Below, piece by piece: positions 11,183 to 22,370 of a DNA stretch of 64,000 bases (the stretch's first letter is position 1; each line of letters begins with the position of its first letter). The stretch spans positions 186,001-250,000 of the forward strand of contig JAZAYU010000364.1 of the NCBI GenBank assembly GCA_038501625.1. The letters are read 5' to 3'. The notes beneath the pieces are model-generated. The model had not been told where the DNA came from. It saw only the letters and a list, made by a program, of their open reading frames with translations, and made no database searches. The DNA is from Corbicula japonica (lineage: Eukaryota > Mollusca > Bivalvia > Venerida > Cyrenidae). Position numbers and translations under genes: made by a program.

Positions 11183-12731
11183 TAAATATCTACTTTACAA
11201 TAACGATTCGTTTTTAGATCGCGATCAGAAAAACGTATTAGCCTAAAAACTGCATGTTAATGTACCATCAGATCACGTTACCCACTTAACCTAGTGAATT
11301 AATTTATCATCTAAAACTAATTGCCAAGCGTTTGCGGTTAGAGGCATGTCTTGGCAACGGATTTGGGGCTACTTGCGACCCAGGGGTGGCGCAAACCCCG
11401 TAATTCGACCCAGATTCGACCTGTTCATTGACTGGACGTAAACCTAGTGCCGACTTATTGTTTTTATAGGTTCCGGGACTAATCCCGCCTGGGTTCTCAA
11501 CTCGACTCAAGACTGCAAGCAAGGGAGTACCGGCTTGCTGTCAATAGCAAAACCCACTGTGTCGTTAGATGTAAACTGAACCGGCAGGCTCAGATGAATC
11601 CTAATGATATCAACCACAAATATGTTGTTTTTTCAAATGCCTTTTAGCAAAAACATCCGTCAAACTAACACAAGGTTATGTTTTAGGGGAAACCCCCGAC
11701 ATGAAAATCGTAATTGTGTAAGTTTGTCATAAACTTGGAGCCATGTGGGATCCGGGTTTTCACTTATGTTTTGCGCCTTGCCATTGACCGAGAGACAAAG
11801 TTACACCGGATTATCGTTTGGTCATCTACCAGGGCCGATTCTGCCAGGTTTCTGAGCTTGAATAAACCCAAAAGTTGGTGACGGGGGTGGTCGCCAAAAT
11901 TAAGTGGTTAACGGGATAACTTTCTTTAGGAGTCTAAAATGTTGCATAATTTATAAACATAATATTGATCTACGTTATCATTTAAATAGTATGAGTATGT
12001 TCATATTTCACTTTGTTGAGGATAAACTTCGATAAATAAACATATTGTTGTGATATTCTTCCAGTCTTAGCCTCGGGCTTGTGAATTATACGAATAGGCC
12101 TTCTTCTCAATATATAGAAAATATTTGACCTGCGTGAGGTGCGTTTTGATATAAGCCCACTGACAGCCTTTTGTGTAGTAAAAGCCATTCAATCATATGA
12201 TTGAGAAATTGGATTAACCCTGACATCACTTGCAGAGCGCACGAGACCTGGCGAACACTTCTCAGAGCTTCGCTTTTGTAGTTTTCCTTAAGGCAATAAC
12301 ACAAAGTTTTGAACATTTTAAGTTGATTTTCTTTTCATAAATAAAACTGATAATCACATGAACAAAAAAGCCCACCCGCTGGCCATTCCTTAGTAAATAT
12401 ACCGAGAACAACAAATTAGGTATCGACTGAACTGTGTGCTTTTTGCCCACATTTATTTATTTAAATAACTTTTCCAACTATGATGAAGTATCAAACGTTT
12501 GTACCCCCCCCCCCCCCCCCATCATCCCTCCCCAGCAACACAAAATAACAGATACAAATTGCGAATATATGTATCAATAATAGGGGTAATTTGTTGTTCG
12601 TTGCTGAAGCTGCATTTATAAAATTGTGCTAGCACGGAGTTTTCTTTGGAAATACTTATATCTCGGAATCCGCTTTATTATAGTGGGATAATCTTAAGTT
12701 GGGAGAAAAACAAGGTCCATCTCCAAATTGC
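11183..12731. other. Noncoding stretch with a poly-C tract
   Basis: No supported gene or repeat was found apart from a C homopolymer at about 12504-12521, which is only about 10 long in the right arm (44190-44199). Short ORFs here mirror into the right arm only because the DNA is duplicated. The segment at about 12660-12735 resembles the flank of another MITE at 9215-9310 (inverted). Confidence 0.5.
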
Positions 12732-12984
12732 CTGTGTTAAAACTTCTGTGAGAGTTAATGTTAACCTTTACTGTGTTAAAACTTCTGTGAGAGTTAATGT
12801 TAACCTTTACTGTGTTAAAACTTCTGTGAGAGTTAATGTTAACCTTTACTGTGTTAAAACTTCTGTGAGAGTTAATGTTAACCTGAGTTAATGTTAACCT
12901 TTACTGTGTTAAAACTTCTGTGCGAGTTAATGTTAACCTTTACTGTGTTAAAACTTCTGTGAGAGTTAATGTTAACCTTTACTT
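12732..12984 (+). repeat. 39-bp minisatellite, left arm only
   Basis: The unit TGTGTTAAAACTTCTGTGAG plus AGTTAATGTTAACCTTTAC (39 bp) occurs about six times, with one truncated copy at about 12881-12900. The unit is the junction between a MITE flank and the MITE's left end. The right arm has a single copy at most (near 43970). The open frame follows from 39 being a multiple of three and is not taken as coding. Confidence 0.9.
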
Positions 12985-13024
12985 CATATATAAAGCTTTT
13001 ATCACATGGGTGACCAGTGTAGAT

Positions 13025-14297
13025 CCAGAACAGCTGGCACATCTGTGCCATCCAATCACGATCCACACTGTCCAGAACAGCTGGCACATCTGTGCCATCC
13101 AATCACGATCCACACTGTCCAGAACAGCTGGCTCATCTGTGTCATCCAATCACGCTCCACACTGTCCAGAACAGCTGGCACATCTGTGCCATCCAATCAC
13201 GATCCACACTGTCCAGAACAGCTGGCACATCTGTGTCATCCAATCACGCTCCACACTGTCCAGAACAGCTGGCACATCTGTGCCATCCAATCACGATCCA
13301 CACTGTCCATAACAGCTGGCACATCTGTGCCATCCAATCACGCTCCACACTGTCCAGAACAGCTGGCACATCTGTACCATCCAATCACGCTCCACACTGT
13401 CCAGAACAGCTGGCACAACTGTCCAGAACAACTGGCTCATCTGTGCCATCCAATCACGATCCACACTGTCCAGAACAGCTGGCACATCTGTGCCATCCAA
13501 TCACGATCCACACTGTCCAGAACAGCTGGCACATCTGTGCCATCCAATCACGATCCACACTGTCCAGAACAGCTGGCACATCTGTGCCATCCAATCACGA
13601 TCCACACTGTCCAGAACAGCTGGCACATCTGTGCCATCCAATCACGATCCACACTGTCCAGAACAACTGTCACATCTGTGCCATCCAATCACGATCCACA
13701 CTGTCCAGAACAGCTGGCACATCTGTGCCATCCAATCACGATCCACACTGTCCAGAACAGCTGGCACATCTGTGCCATCCAATCACGATCCACACTGTCC
13801 AGAACAGCTGGCACATCTGTGCCATCCAATCACGATCCACACTGTCCAGAACAGCTGGCACATCTGTGCCATCCAATCACGATCCACACTGTCCAGAACA
13901 ACTGTCACATCTGTGCCATCCAATCACGATCCACACTGTCCAGAACAGCTGGCACATCTGTGCCATCCAATCACGATCCACACTGTCCAGAACAACTGTC
14001 ACATCTGTGCCATCCAATCACGATCCACACTGTCCAGAACAGCTGGCACATCTGTGCCATCCAATCACGATCCACACTGTCCAGAACAACTGGCACATCT
14101 GTGCCATCCAATCACGATCCACACTGTCCAGAACAACTGGCACATCTGTGCCATCCAATCACGACTGGCACATCTGTGCCATCCAATCACGATCCACACT
14201 GTCCAGAACAACTGTCACATCTGTGCCATCCAATCACGATCCACACTGTCCAGAACAACTGGCACATCTGTGCCATCCAATCACGATCCACACTGTT
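13025..14297 (+). repeat. 47-bp minisatellite grown from a MITE stem, left arm
   Basis: About 27 copies of a 47-bp unit read CCAGAACAGCTGGCACATCT then GTGCCATCCAATCACGATCC then ACACTGT. Variants include CAACTGT or CAACTGG for CAGCTGG and CACGCTCC for CACGATCC, plus truncated copies near 13410 and 14165. The unit matches the first stem-loop of the TTAACCC MITE (CCAGATCAGCTGGCACATCT, GTGCCATCTGATCAGGATCT). The array is flanked by ACCAGTGTAGAT and by the remaining MITE half (TTTCTGACTTGAAAGCCA). Because 47 is not a multiple of three, all three forward frames stay open for over 400 codons. Confidence 0.95.
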
Positions 14298-14619
14298 TAC
14301 TAAATAAGATTCGTGGGGTATTTCTGACTTGAAAGCCAAGAGTGCAGATATCTTAAGGTATCGCAAACATTGCAAATGGCGAAAACAGGCTAAAATTTCA
14401 AAAAATGAATTTTGGGGGAAATACTTATTGCCACCTAGATTTTAGTATATAAATGTATTTAGCTATGGATGTAGTAAATGTTTGCAAGCTCAGTTTAGTC
14501 TAATTCATGTTCTAATTACCAAGTACATACTAAAACAAAAGAAAAACCATTTGCATGAGAACTCTGAAATTCATGAACAAACCAAAGCAACTCATACCTG
14601 AAATTAGTATATGCTGGCC

Positions 14620-14790
14620 TACAATGTTTAGTGCCAATTCGTCAAAATAATGTTAGGGTTTTCAAGAAAATCAAGGAAAACTTACTTCCTGGTTCAAACC
14701 GAAAGTAGAAATTAGAACCAGGAAGTAAGGTTTCCTTGAAATTCTCGAAAACCCTCACATTATTTTGACGAATTGGCACTAAACATTGTA
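14620..14790. repeat. 171-bp hairpin, left arm
   Basis: The sequence from TACAATGTTTAGTGCCAATT is repeated inverted and nearly perfectly up to AATTGGCACTAAACATTGTA. The arms of about 80 bp meet at a short loop around AAACCGAAAGTAGAAATT. This is a foldback element. The right arm has a shortened or rearranged version at about 42583-42706. Confidence 0.85.
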
Positions 14791-15518
14791 GACGTTGAAA
14801 TATATTTATAATGGGCATAATATGTAGTTTTTTAAATCACAATAACATGAAATTCATACAATAACTAATCTCTCCATGCTGTTTTCTCCGATAATATATA
14901 TTTAAACGTGTTTTTGTAAACGACACTGCTGTTATCAAAGCCCAAACATCGACAATCAATATGCCACCCCGCTTTAGCCAGTATTATGAGTATATTCCTT
15001 AACAAACGTCTTTTTTTCTGAGGCACCTGAAGCAAATTGGATAACGGGGATTCGCTCGGTTGATAATGGGAAATTCAAAAATTCATGAAATGGATAACGG
15101 TGGAGTTTTCGTTTTGCGCCTAATTTAAATGTTCAGATAAAAATATTTTATTTTAATAACTCTTGTATATAGTCCTTTTTGACGGGTTGGAATATTGATT
15201 GTCGATGTTTGGGCTTTAATAACAGCAGTGTCGTGTACAAAAACACGTTTAAATATATTTTTAATGGGCATAATACATAGTTTTTTTTGTAGAAATCTGG
15301 GATGTTGTGCGATCATTTTCATGTTTTTACTTTATCTGACGGTCGATTCCAAATGTATGGGTATCAGAGGAACGGTATGACATCACTTGATTATTATCTA
15401 TCGCAAAAGATTAATATTAGATCACAATAACATGAAATTCATACAATAACTAATTTCTCCATGCTGTTTTCTCCGATCTGGCGATCTATCATTATTCTCA
15501 CAATCTATCTTTATCCGC
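14791..15518. repeat. Left-arm-only block with nested direct and inverted repeats
   Basis: The segment CGACACTGCTGTTATCAAAG (from 14920) recurs inverted at about 15190-15240. ATAACATGAAATTCATACAA (14850) recurs direct at 15428, each time followed by a CTCCATGCTGTTTTCTCCGAT tract. The right arm passes from GAGAATCAAG straight into its shorter hairpin, so this block of about 730 bp is missing there. It is a structural variant, probably transposon-derived. Confidence 0.7.
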
Positions 15519-17343
15519 GATTCTCATTATCTGGGTACATACCGTGAGTAAGAGGCGAAACGCTTTTGAGGATCCTTGTATAAGGATGTGGATGTTTTTT
15601 GCCCAGTATGTGAAATTGTGTCTGGCACATTGACTGCGGTTTTTCCATATGTATATTCACAGTGTCTAAGCGTACAGTTAACTGAAACGGAAGTTGCTGA
15701 TCTGTACGCCGACGATCAGTTAGTTGATAACATAAAAATAAGCGATCTCGTTTCCTAATATATAAAAATCCAAGGAGTTAAATGCGCATTTGAAGGAATT
15801 ATTTCTGGGGTAAGTAGAGTCTTTATTGATAGTCGTACTGTGGTAATATTTACTTGAAAGAACGTATGGTACAGTCATCGTTCGCAACTTAATCAGTCCC
15901 AAATGTGTCAAACGATCGAAGAAAATATGACTTCAGGTCCATATATTTCATTGTGTACACAGTATTTGCTCTAATTTTGGGCTTCGTCGAAGAATAAAAT
16001 CAATGCCCGACCCCATAAAATTACTTGATTGGAGCTTCAACGGCACAGCTCCGAGAAATTTACACTTTCTTTCAACCACTGAAAGTTACAAGACTGTAAG
16101 GATAGTTGAAACTGTACATAATCGTTAGTTGCACAAAGAACACTTACCGTCTGTACGCATAGTTGTCTCTTTAAATCTTCAGATATTTCAAACATTTACC
16201 CATTAAATGCTCTGTGATATAAATGACAAATTAAAAAGAGAAATAATTGATTTTTTTAAATATTGTATAAGATGATTATGCATATTTTTATTACAATACC
16301 ATTTCATTTCAAGGATTTGACCCTTACGTTTCATTAGTACGAACTGGTAATCCTCCATAAATAATGTTTATAACTCTTAAATTTCTTTTTTCTTTCCAGA
16401 TACCTTAACAGATGTTCTGTTGATTAATTTTTACGAGTGACTGACATATTTCGGAAAGGATGAATTCGGCATGATGATGACCCTACAAAATTCCAAACGC
16501 TGCTTAAACAGACAGGCTTTTAAAATACGCTATGGAAAACCTCGCTAATATTCCAGCCAATAAACCAGGATCGGTATCCTAAATTGAAAAAGCCAATTAA
16601 TAAAGATATAATTAAGGTATTTACTGAAAATCCACAAGACTGACTCACCTCTATTGTTTCAAGCCCCTTTCCAATAAAACAACAACAACAAGTTTTCAGC
16701 ATCATAACAGGTTAAACGTTGGCTTTAAGAATCTGTCATTGCAGCAAAACTTATAAGAATTACGCTTTTTGTATTTGAATTTGAAATGTCACGAAAAAAT
16801 AAGTCGTCTTTCGATAAGTCAACATATAAAAAGGAACTTACTGCAAATAAAAATCAGAGCGAGAACAAAAGTGAAGAATATCCTGCTTGTTATAATATGG
16901 CACTCAGCTTTAAATGGCCGTTGTTAAGACCTGACTCCCAAGTTACTATCTCTGTTGCACATGAGGATGTTTAACTTTGTCATACGATTTGCATGATTTT
17001 TCGGATTTTTTTTCTAAATTTCTGATTTTGTTATTCGTCAAAAAAGACACTAGCAATGAAAAATCTGCTTAGAATTTCTCTTAGAAGGAAACAACTGGAC
17101 CGATTAAATTGAGGTTTAGAAGTATTCACTTCAGAAAGTTTATAAGACCCCCTCTTACAGTTCTACATGCAGTCCCTTATCTTAATAAATTGTTAAATTA
17201 AGTATTTTAATAATTGTATATTAAAATTAATAAAAGAAATCACGTTTGCACCAGAACTCTGAAATTCATACATATCAACAGGTAACTGCTTATCTATAAA
17301 ATCGTACGGTTTTAAAGCTTATTGGAAATAACTGCTGTTAAAG
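15519..17343. other. No supported feature
   Basis: This is AT-rich sequence shared with the right arm (about 40745-42575). Small ORFs on both strands have no coding signature, and at least one (16786-16974) does not keep its frame in the other arm. No repeat ends were recognised. Confidence 0.4.
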
Positions 17344-17450
17344 GCAGTAGCGGATCCAGGGAGGTTCGGGGGATTCGTCCGAACCCACCTAATTGCCCCA
17401 TTTTTGTCCCGGACCTTTCCAGGTTCAAGTTTGTGGATGGATACGAATCA
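17344..17450. mobile_element. Probable hAT-type terminus
   Basis: CAGTAGCGGATCCAGGGAGG followed by GTTCGGGGGATTCGTCCGAA resembles the CAGNGGCGGATCCAGG ends common on animal hAT-type nonautonomous elements. The other end was not located. It is mirrored near 40637-40743. Confidence 0.35.
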
Positions 17451-19282
17451 ATATTATTGGTTTCCATAAAGAAATGGACAATAAGTCTGATGCAAAATTG
17501 TTTCATTTGACGACAAAAATGTGGCCTCTGTGATGGTCTCGAGTTTCAAAATTTGGACTACACGCATATTACTTGCTCTCAAATTCTAGCCGGTGTAGCG
17601 CCAATAAACAACTTCGCACCTCTGCACACTTGCCACTGTATGTGACCAATCTGCTTAAATTTTTATCAAAAGAACAAAGTAGTCATTTGTTAATCAACGG
17701 AAAACATGGTATTGCATGTTTCTTGCGTCCGCCAATCTACTGTCATGGGCATTTAATAAATCACAGGACCTTTTGCAACTTTTTAAAATTCTCAGTTAAG
17801 AGTCTGCTCATGATATAAAATGTAACATTCATTCTTATGCTTATATTTGCAATACAAGAAACAAATGACTTTTGAATAAAAATTATACATGTATTTTCGA
17901 TATCACGACCGGCGGCGAGTCATCAAAGACAAAAAGAAATGACCACGAGCACAACTGCTGCAAGTTCGCATAGAGTAATTAACTGAGGAGTCGTGCACAA
18001 ATCAGAAAATTAAAAAAAAATCCTCAAAAGTATGCCGGGCGCGCCAATGTCGTTCCAGGATTTTACTATCGAAATATATTACACATTCGTTTCTGCTTTA
18101 AATGGTCAGTGCTTCAGTTGGGAATGAATATTTCACACTGTTCGTGAAAATAAAGCATTGAAAAGTAAAAAAATCCCCGGCCTTAACATACATAATATCG
18201 TACGAAGATTACGTTGGCAGCGCAACGTGTTTTCCAAATAATTTCTAACTGAAAACGATATTGCTTGATTATGAGACCTCTTATAACTAATTCAACATTG
18301 TATATTTTAAGTTTACGAAAACAAGATATTTTTATATTTTGACAAATTTTGAGAGGACTGTGGTGGAAGCCAGTTGATTATTTGCCGAGTTCTGATACAT
18401 AGAGAGGAAGGTTCTTAAAGGGACGATGTGCAGGGTCGAGCAGTTGTACTCGGTAAAATCGTAAACAGATCGATCTATGTAACACTTACGTGTACTTTTC
18501 ACTAAACTATACATTTCAAACCCTCCAGGAGGAAGTTTTCAGTTAATTTTACCATTTTACCGGACCTGAAAACAATCCGCTGAAGAAATCCCTGTACAAA
18601 AATACATTCTATATTTAGCGATCATGGGAATGACGTACACGTGTCCGCAGAGCTTATTATTCTTGGTGGCCCAGGCATTTTGAAACAAATGGCGACGTCG
18701 ATAGTCGGCAGCGTACAACGAATGCGAATTTCGGTTGAAGTAATCCCGTGACAATCCCCCAAACCACCGCGGCTTTACGCGGGAAATACAAAAATTGCTG
18801 ACCTATGCGCGTTGCATAGGATAGGAAACACCATTTATATATCTTTTTTTTTATAAAATATTATTTTGAAATATTTCAGGTTTAAATCAATATTTGAGCT
18901 TCAAATAATGATATTCAACTGATTCATAACCCTTTTCGCAAATCTTTCCATTCATCAATGCTGCACATCTCCCTTTCATATTCTATGGTTGTTAAGCTGT
19001 TTAAAACTCACAAAAAATCAAGTAACCCTCTAATTTTTTTACTTTTTACTTCAATAAAGATTTTCCACGTCAACGTAAAATTTCGGACAGTAAAAGAAAT
19101 CTTATACAGTAGAGCCATCACTTTTAAAAGTTTACAATGGACTCTGCACATGAACGTTCATTAATTTGTTTTATGCAAATTGATTCAAAAGATAATGATA
19201 TTTTTGTCCAGTAGGAAACCAAAAGTATCTCACATCTAATTAATGTCATTTTCCAACTGGCGAAAGTATTGACCAGTGCCCA
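17451..19282. other. No supported feature
   Basis: This noncoding sequence is shared with the right arm (about 38808-40636). Short ORFs such as 17573-17818 have no recognisable similarity. Base content shifts from AT-rich to near-balanced around 18550-18790, without exon signals I could defend. Confidence 0.35.
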
Positions 19283-19416
19283 AGGTTATAAAGCTGAGCA
19301 TGGAAACCGGTCTCAAATCTCAAGCATCTGATTGGCTGAAATGGTGACCAGTCGCCATTTCAGCCAATCAGATGCTTGAGATTTGAGACTGGTTTCCATG
19401 CTCAGTTTTATAACCT
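19283..19416. repeat. Near-perfect 134-bp hairpin, left arm
   Basis: AGGTTATAAAGCTGAGCATG on the left pairs with CATGCTCAGTTTTATAACCT on the right. The stem continues through TCTCAAATCTCAAGCATCTG and a CATTTCAGCCAATC tract to the centre GGTGACCAGTCGCC. The stem is about 63 bp. Looser relatives are at 59440-59545, 59645-59750 and 63045-63110, so this is a mobile foldback family. The mirror copy is at 38674-38807. Confidence 0.9.
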
Positions 19417-19619
19417 CCAGCCCAGAAACTGGGAACCCTGAACTCAGCCACTTCGAGCAGTTTTTTTTTCTCTAATTAACAACTTATTCAGCTGAAACAT
19501 TGTAAGTCGCATATCTAGACTCAGTATTTGGATCCGAGTGCTTATAATTGCATCACTACTGCTCACAAGCAAATAGTTAAAATCAAGTATGTAGGAGTAG
19601 TTCAAAACCTGCTATAAAG

Positions 19620-19876
19620 TTCCCATAAAATACCTTAGAATGCAGGACTTGGCATATAAATTTTCAAAATTTTCCGGGGGAACAGGTCCGTGGACCCCCT
19701 TGATTTGTAAGAACTCTTAAAATTCATTGGGACCTTATACAAACATGAATTATTGAGAAGCCTGGAAGTGTCCGAAGAACTGATACTTTAGCTCAGGTGC
19801 AAATTGACGCTGTTAAAATACGACTCGCTGAGTTGAACCCCACTTGCTGAAATCCTGGATCCGCCCCTGAAAGGTA
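19620..19876 (-). mobile_element. Nonautonomous element with CAGGGGCGGATCC end, left copy
   Basis: On the - strand it starts CAGGGGCGGATCCAGGATTT and includes a CAAGGGGGTCCACGGACCTG segment, a layout I know from animal hAT-type nonautonomous elements. The far end is not defined. The right-arm copy (from about 36179) was split by the Transib-like insertion. Confidence 0.5.
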
Positions 19877-19919
19877 ATGTAGTTCTATGCATATAAACAC
19901 GTGTGTGCATTGTGTATAC

Positions 19920-20110
19920 ATCGGTCACGTGATCATTACACTGATGTATATGTTAGCTTGATGACGTGAAGGCTGCACGAGAACATCGCGTGAATGATTA
20001 GGTACGCCTACCCGATTTCTTACCCAATATACAGTGACCAGAGATGATTGACCTATTGTATGGACAAGTTAACACACTATAAAAGCTTGGAAATGGCGGG
20101 AAACCGTCCA
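19920..20110 (+). promoter_or_regulatory. TATA-box promoter, left copy
   Basis: TATAAAAG at 20078-20085 lies about 94 bp before the ATG of the Cys-rich exon. CACGTG at 19926-19931 and TGACGTG at 19962-19968 lie upstream. The same two motifs occur in the other promoter in this window. Transcription is expected to start near 20108. All elements are kept in the right-arm copy. Confidence 0.55.
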
Positions 20111-20178
20111 GTCGAAAGCTTTTCGAAACCATTACAGTATCTTAAAGTTATCGACAGTGCTCACTTCTAACTAGACTA

Positions 20179-20359
20179 ATGGCTTGTGTATTGTGTTTCC
20201 TTGAAGGTTGCCTCTGCACCCTGCAGAGGCAGTTCAGGAAGGTTTTCTCTAGGCTTGGACGGTTGCCCGGTAGGATCTGGTGCAAGCTTGGTGGACGACC
20301 GTGCGCAGGCCCGGCTCAGCAGGCGAGTCCGGTGACCGGCGCACGGCCCGTCGATTTAG
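20179..20359 (+). CDS. First coding exon, Cys-rich/basic protein, left copy
   Basis: The exon runs from ATG to the donor GATTTAG|GTAAG and encodes 60 residues ending in a phase-1 split codon. The start (MACVLCFLEGCLCTLQRQFR) has four cysteines in 13 residues. A basic amphipathic stretch (RKVFSRLGRLPGRIWCK) follows, then a Pro/Ala/Gly-rich end. The exon is far more GC-rich than its surroundings and sits behind a TATA box. The right-arm copy has at least two base changes in the exon, one silent and one changing Leu5 to Val. The downstream exons were not found. No family was recognised. The phase-1 donor and the short basic N-terminus resemble the other gene here. Confidence 0.55.
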
Positions 20360-20750
20360 GTAAGAAATTTATTTTGTTGTTGTATTTGTAGTTGAACTTC
20401 ATGACTATTACTACTAGCCTAAACCATAAATTGTACCTGGAAATGTGCTGATATAAGGATAGCCCAGTGAAGCTGTGTTCTAGGGTTACAGTACTAAGCT
20501 CCAGATCCAGAAATTTGATTCTTCTGCAGTTTCCACAATCGGACCAACTTTATGTACTGGTCACAACCCAGGAAACTGTCCTTGAATAAGTTGTTGGGCT
20601 TGATCAATGGAAGCAGAAATCTAGAATTTGCCATATTCCTCAGGGTGAGGTGCAAGATTTCCAGAAAGTTGGTTCATTTGAGGAAGTTCGAGGGTATTTG
20701 CATGGTAATTTCCAACTTTCTGGCCAAAATCCAATTAAAAAATAGGAAGT

Positions 20751-20805
20751 GTCTCCTCGACCGGGCCCGGTCTGGGTCTCCTCGACCGGGCTTGGTCGAG
20801 GAGAC
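20751..20805. repeat. GC-rich CTCGACCGGGC hairpin, left
   Basis: GTCTCCTCGACCGGGCCCGG is followed by CTCCTCGACCGGGCTTGG and then TCGAGGAGAC, forming a compact GC-rich palindrome cluster in AT-rich DNA. It lies in the intron after the Cys-rich exon and is mirrored at 35243-35297. Confidence 0.75.
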
Positions 20806-20956
20806 ATTTTCTAAAAATAAATATGCTGCCCAAAAAAGTAGTCCAAGCAACCCCACTGAACCCCCTATGGATCTGGATCTGCATCGGAAGCTGAAACAAC
20901 ATTCTTGATAAGTGATGGAAAAAATTGGTGGTTGGAGTAGAATTCTACACAGATCA

Positions 20957-21486
20957 ACCTTTACTCAATAGATATACCTTTATTTCTTGGGTGACAAGCG
21001 TAAATCCATATCGACTGCACATCAATGCCAACACTAATATGATCTACATTGTTTGAATTAAGGTTCATTTGGTTTTGTTTTTTTCTGACCAAGATTCAAC
21101 CAGTGTAGATCCAGATTACGAAACAAAGATTTGTTGGCTGATCTGGTTCTGCACTTTTCACCCACAGGGGCGTAGCCAGCTTTTTTCAAGTTGTAGGCCT
21201 ATATTATAAGGGGTTCCAGGTGAGGTTGCACTTTGATAAGGTGCAGAAACCGTAAACAAGTGGAGATTAAGAATAGCAAAAGACATGTTCTATCCCCTCC
21301 TGCTTTTATTGTATTTTTTTGTACTTTGAAATTTTTAGAAAATGTTTTATATTTTCTCGGTCCAACATGTAGGCCCGGGCCTACAGGGCCTTATAGTAAC
21401 TTCGCCACTGACCCATGCAATAAAGGTGTATCTATGGAGTAAATGGTTTATCTCGCATAATAAGGTGTATGGAGTAAATGGTTAAA
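20957..21486. mobile_element. TTAACCC foldback MITE split by another element
   Basis: The left part runs from TTTACTCAATAGATATACC to GATCTGGTTCTGCACTTTTC. The right part resumes at ACCCATGCAATAAAGGTG and ends GGAGTAAATGGTT, with a duplicated end at 21452-21486. The interruption is the element at 21165-21410. Confidence 0.85.
21165..21410. mobile_element. CAG...CTG element with 5-bp duplication, nested in a MITE
   Basis: This 246-bp element runs from CAGGGGCGTAGCCAGC to TTCGCCACTG with imperfect inverted repeats of about 12 bp. It is flanked by ACCCA at 21160-21164 and 21411-21415. It lies inside a TTAACCC MITE, so it is younger. The ends and 5-bp duplication suggest a 5-bp-target hAT variant. 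It is present in both arms. Confidence 0.82.
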
Positions 21487-21889
21487 CTGTATAAATGCAG
21501 AAATTGAATGAACTTTTGTCAATTTGGGAAAGGTTGTACACATTTTTTATAATCGATTTAAAATTAAGCAAAGGAATAGTGGTAACTGTGGAGATGTTAC
21601 TGGTACAAATCCCACCAGGGATGAGATTCTTCTTACATTTTCTCAGTAACACTTGGTTCCAGTACTGGCTTCAAACCAGGAAGCAGTTCTTGACATTAAT
21701 TATTATTGGTTTATAAAACTTCACAACAAAGTTTAGATATGGCTAGGCAAAGATCTTGCATGCCAGCCCCAATACCATGAACAACCTTTTGATTAAACTC
21801 AACTTTCAACTCAACATGTTTATTCAAATTCTGAATAAATGTTGGTTATTTACTTTGATAATAGATTGATTATTAGATAATAACTGAAT

Positions 21890-21990
21890 AAATAAAAAAG
21901 CAAACTGTGTAGATCCTTATTAGATGACACCAACGTGACTGCAGAGCTGTATGTACACTGTTCGCCTATACCATAAAGGCATTTATATTT
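21890..21990. mobile_element. TTAACCC foldback MITE fragment
   Basis: AACTGTGTAGATCCTTATTAG and TGTACACTGTTCGCC, with CCATAAAGGCATTTATA, correspond to the second half of the family. It is a diverged half copy, mirrored at about 33494-33594. Confidence 0.65.
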
Positions 21991-22370
21991 TCTGTTTATC
22001 AAAAGTAATTTATTCAGAAATCAACAGTATATTGAGTTATATTTTATTTCAACTGAGATGTTGCAACTAGTGGTTCCTTTTAAAGGATAAATTCCCTGTT
22101 TTAATTAACCCTTATCTACATGGCTGTTATCCATCGTAAACATTTGGGTTGTTTGAAGTGTGTGTTAGCCAAAATGAAAACTATAAATATTGTTTCATTT
22201 TTCTATATTGACCAACATAAATTTTCTCAATATTACTGAAATATTGAGAAGAATTTGTGTTATTACGGCATTTTGAATGGCTGTTGGAACAGCCACGTTG
22301 ACAACAAAGCGACGGCACAATTTTTCACAGTAACTCGTGGTGAACATGCATGCTGGTCAAAGTTACAAGT

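Noticed and set aside
12646..12891. 81-codon ORF with a 13-residue repeat
   Set aside because: It is produced by the left-only 39-bp minisatellite and absent from the right arm.
13025..14297. CRISPR-like appearance of the regular array
   Set aside because: There are no unique spacers, since the repeats abut directly. The context is an animal genome and the unit is a transposon fragment.
13006..14332. Open frames of 280-433 codons in all three forward frames
   Set aside because: They follow from a stop-free 47-bp tandem unit that cycles through the frames. The unit derives from a noncoding MITE stem and there is no codon signal.
16520..19164. Short ORFs present in both arms as evidence of coding
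   Set aside because: The arms are nearly identical DNA, so shared ORFs are not independent evidence. Several lose frame between arms.
20552..20908. 118-codon ORF downstream of the Cys-rich exon
   Set aside because: It runs through the CTCGACCGGGC hairpin and is not conserved at full length in the right arm (61 codons there).
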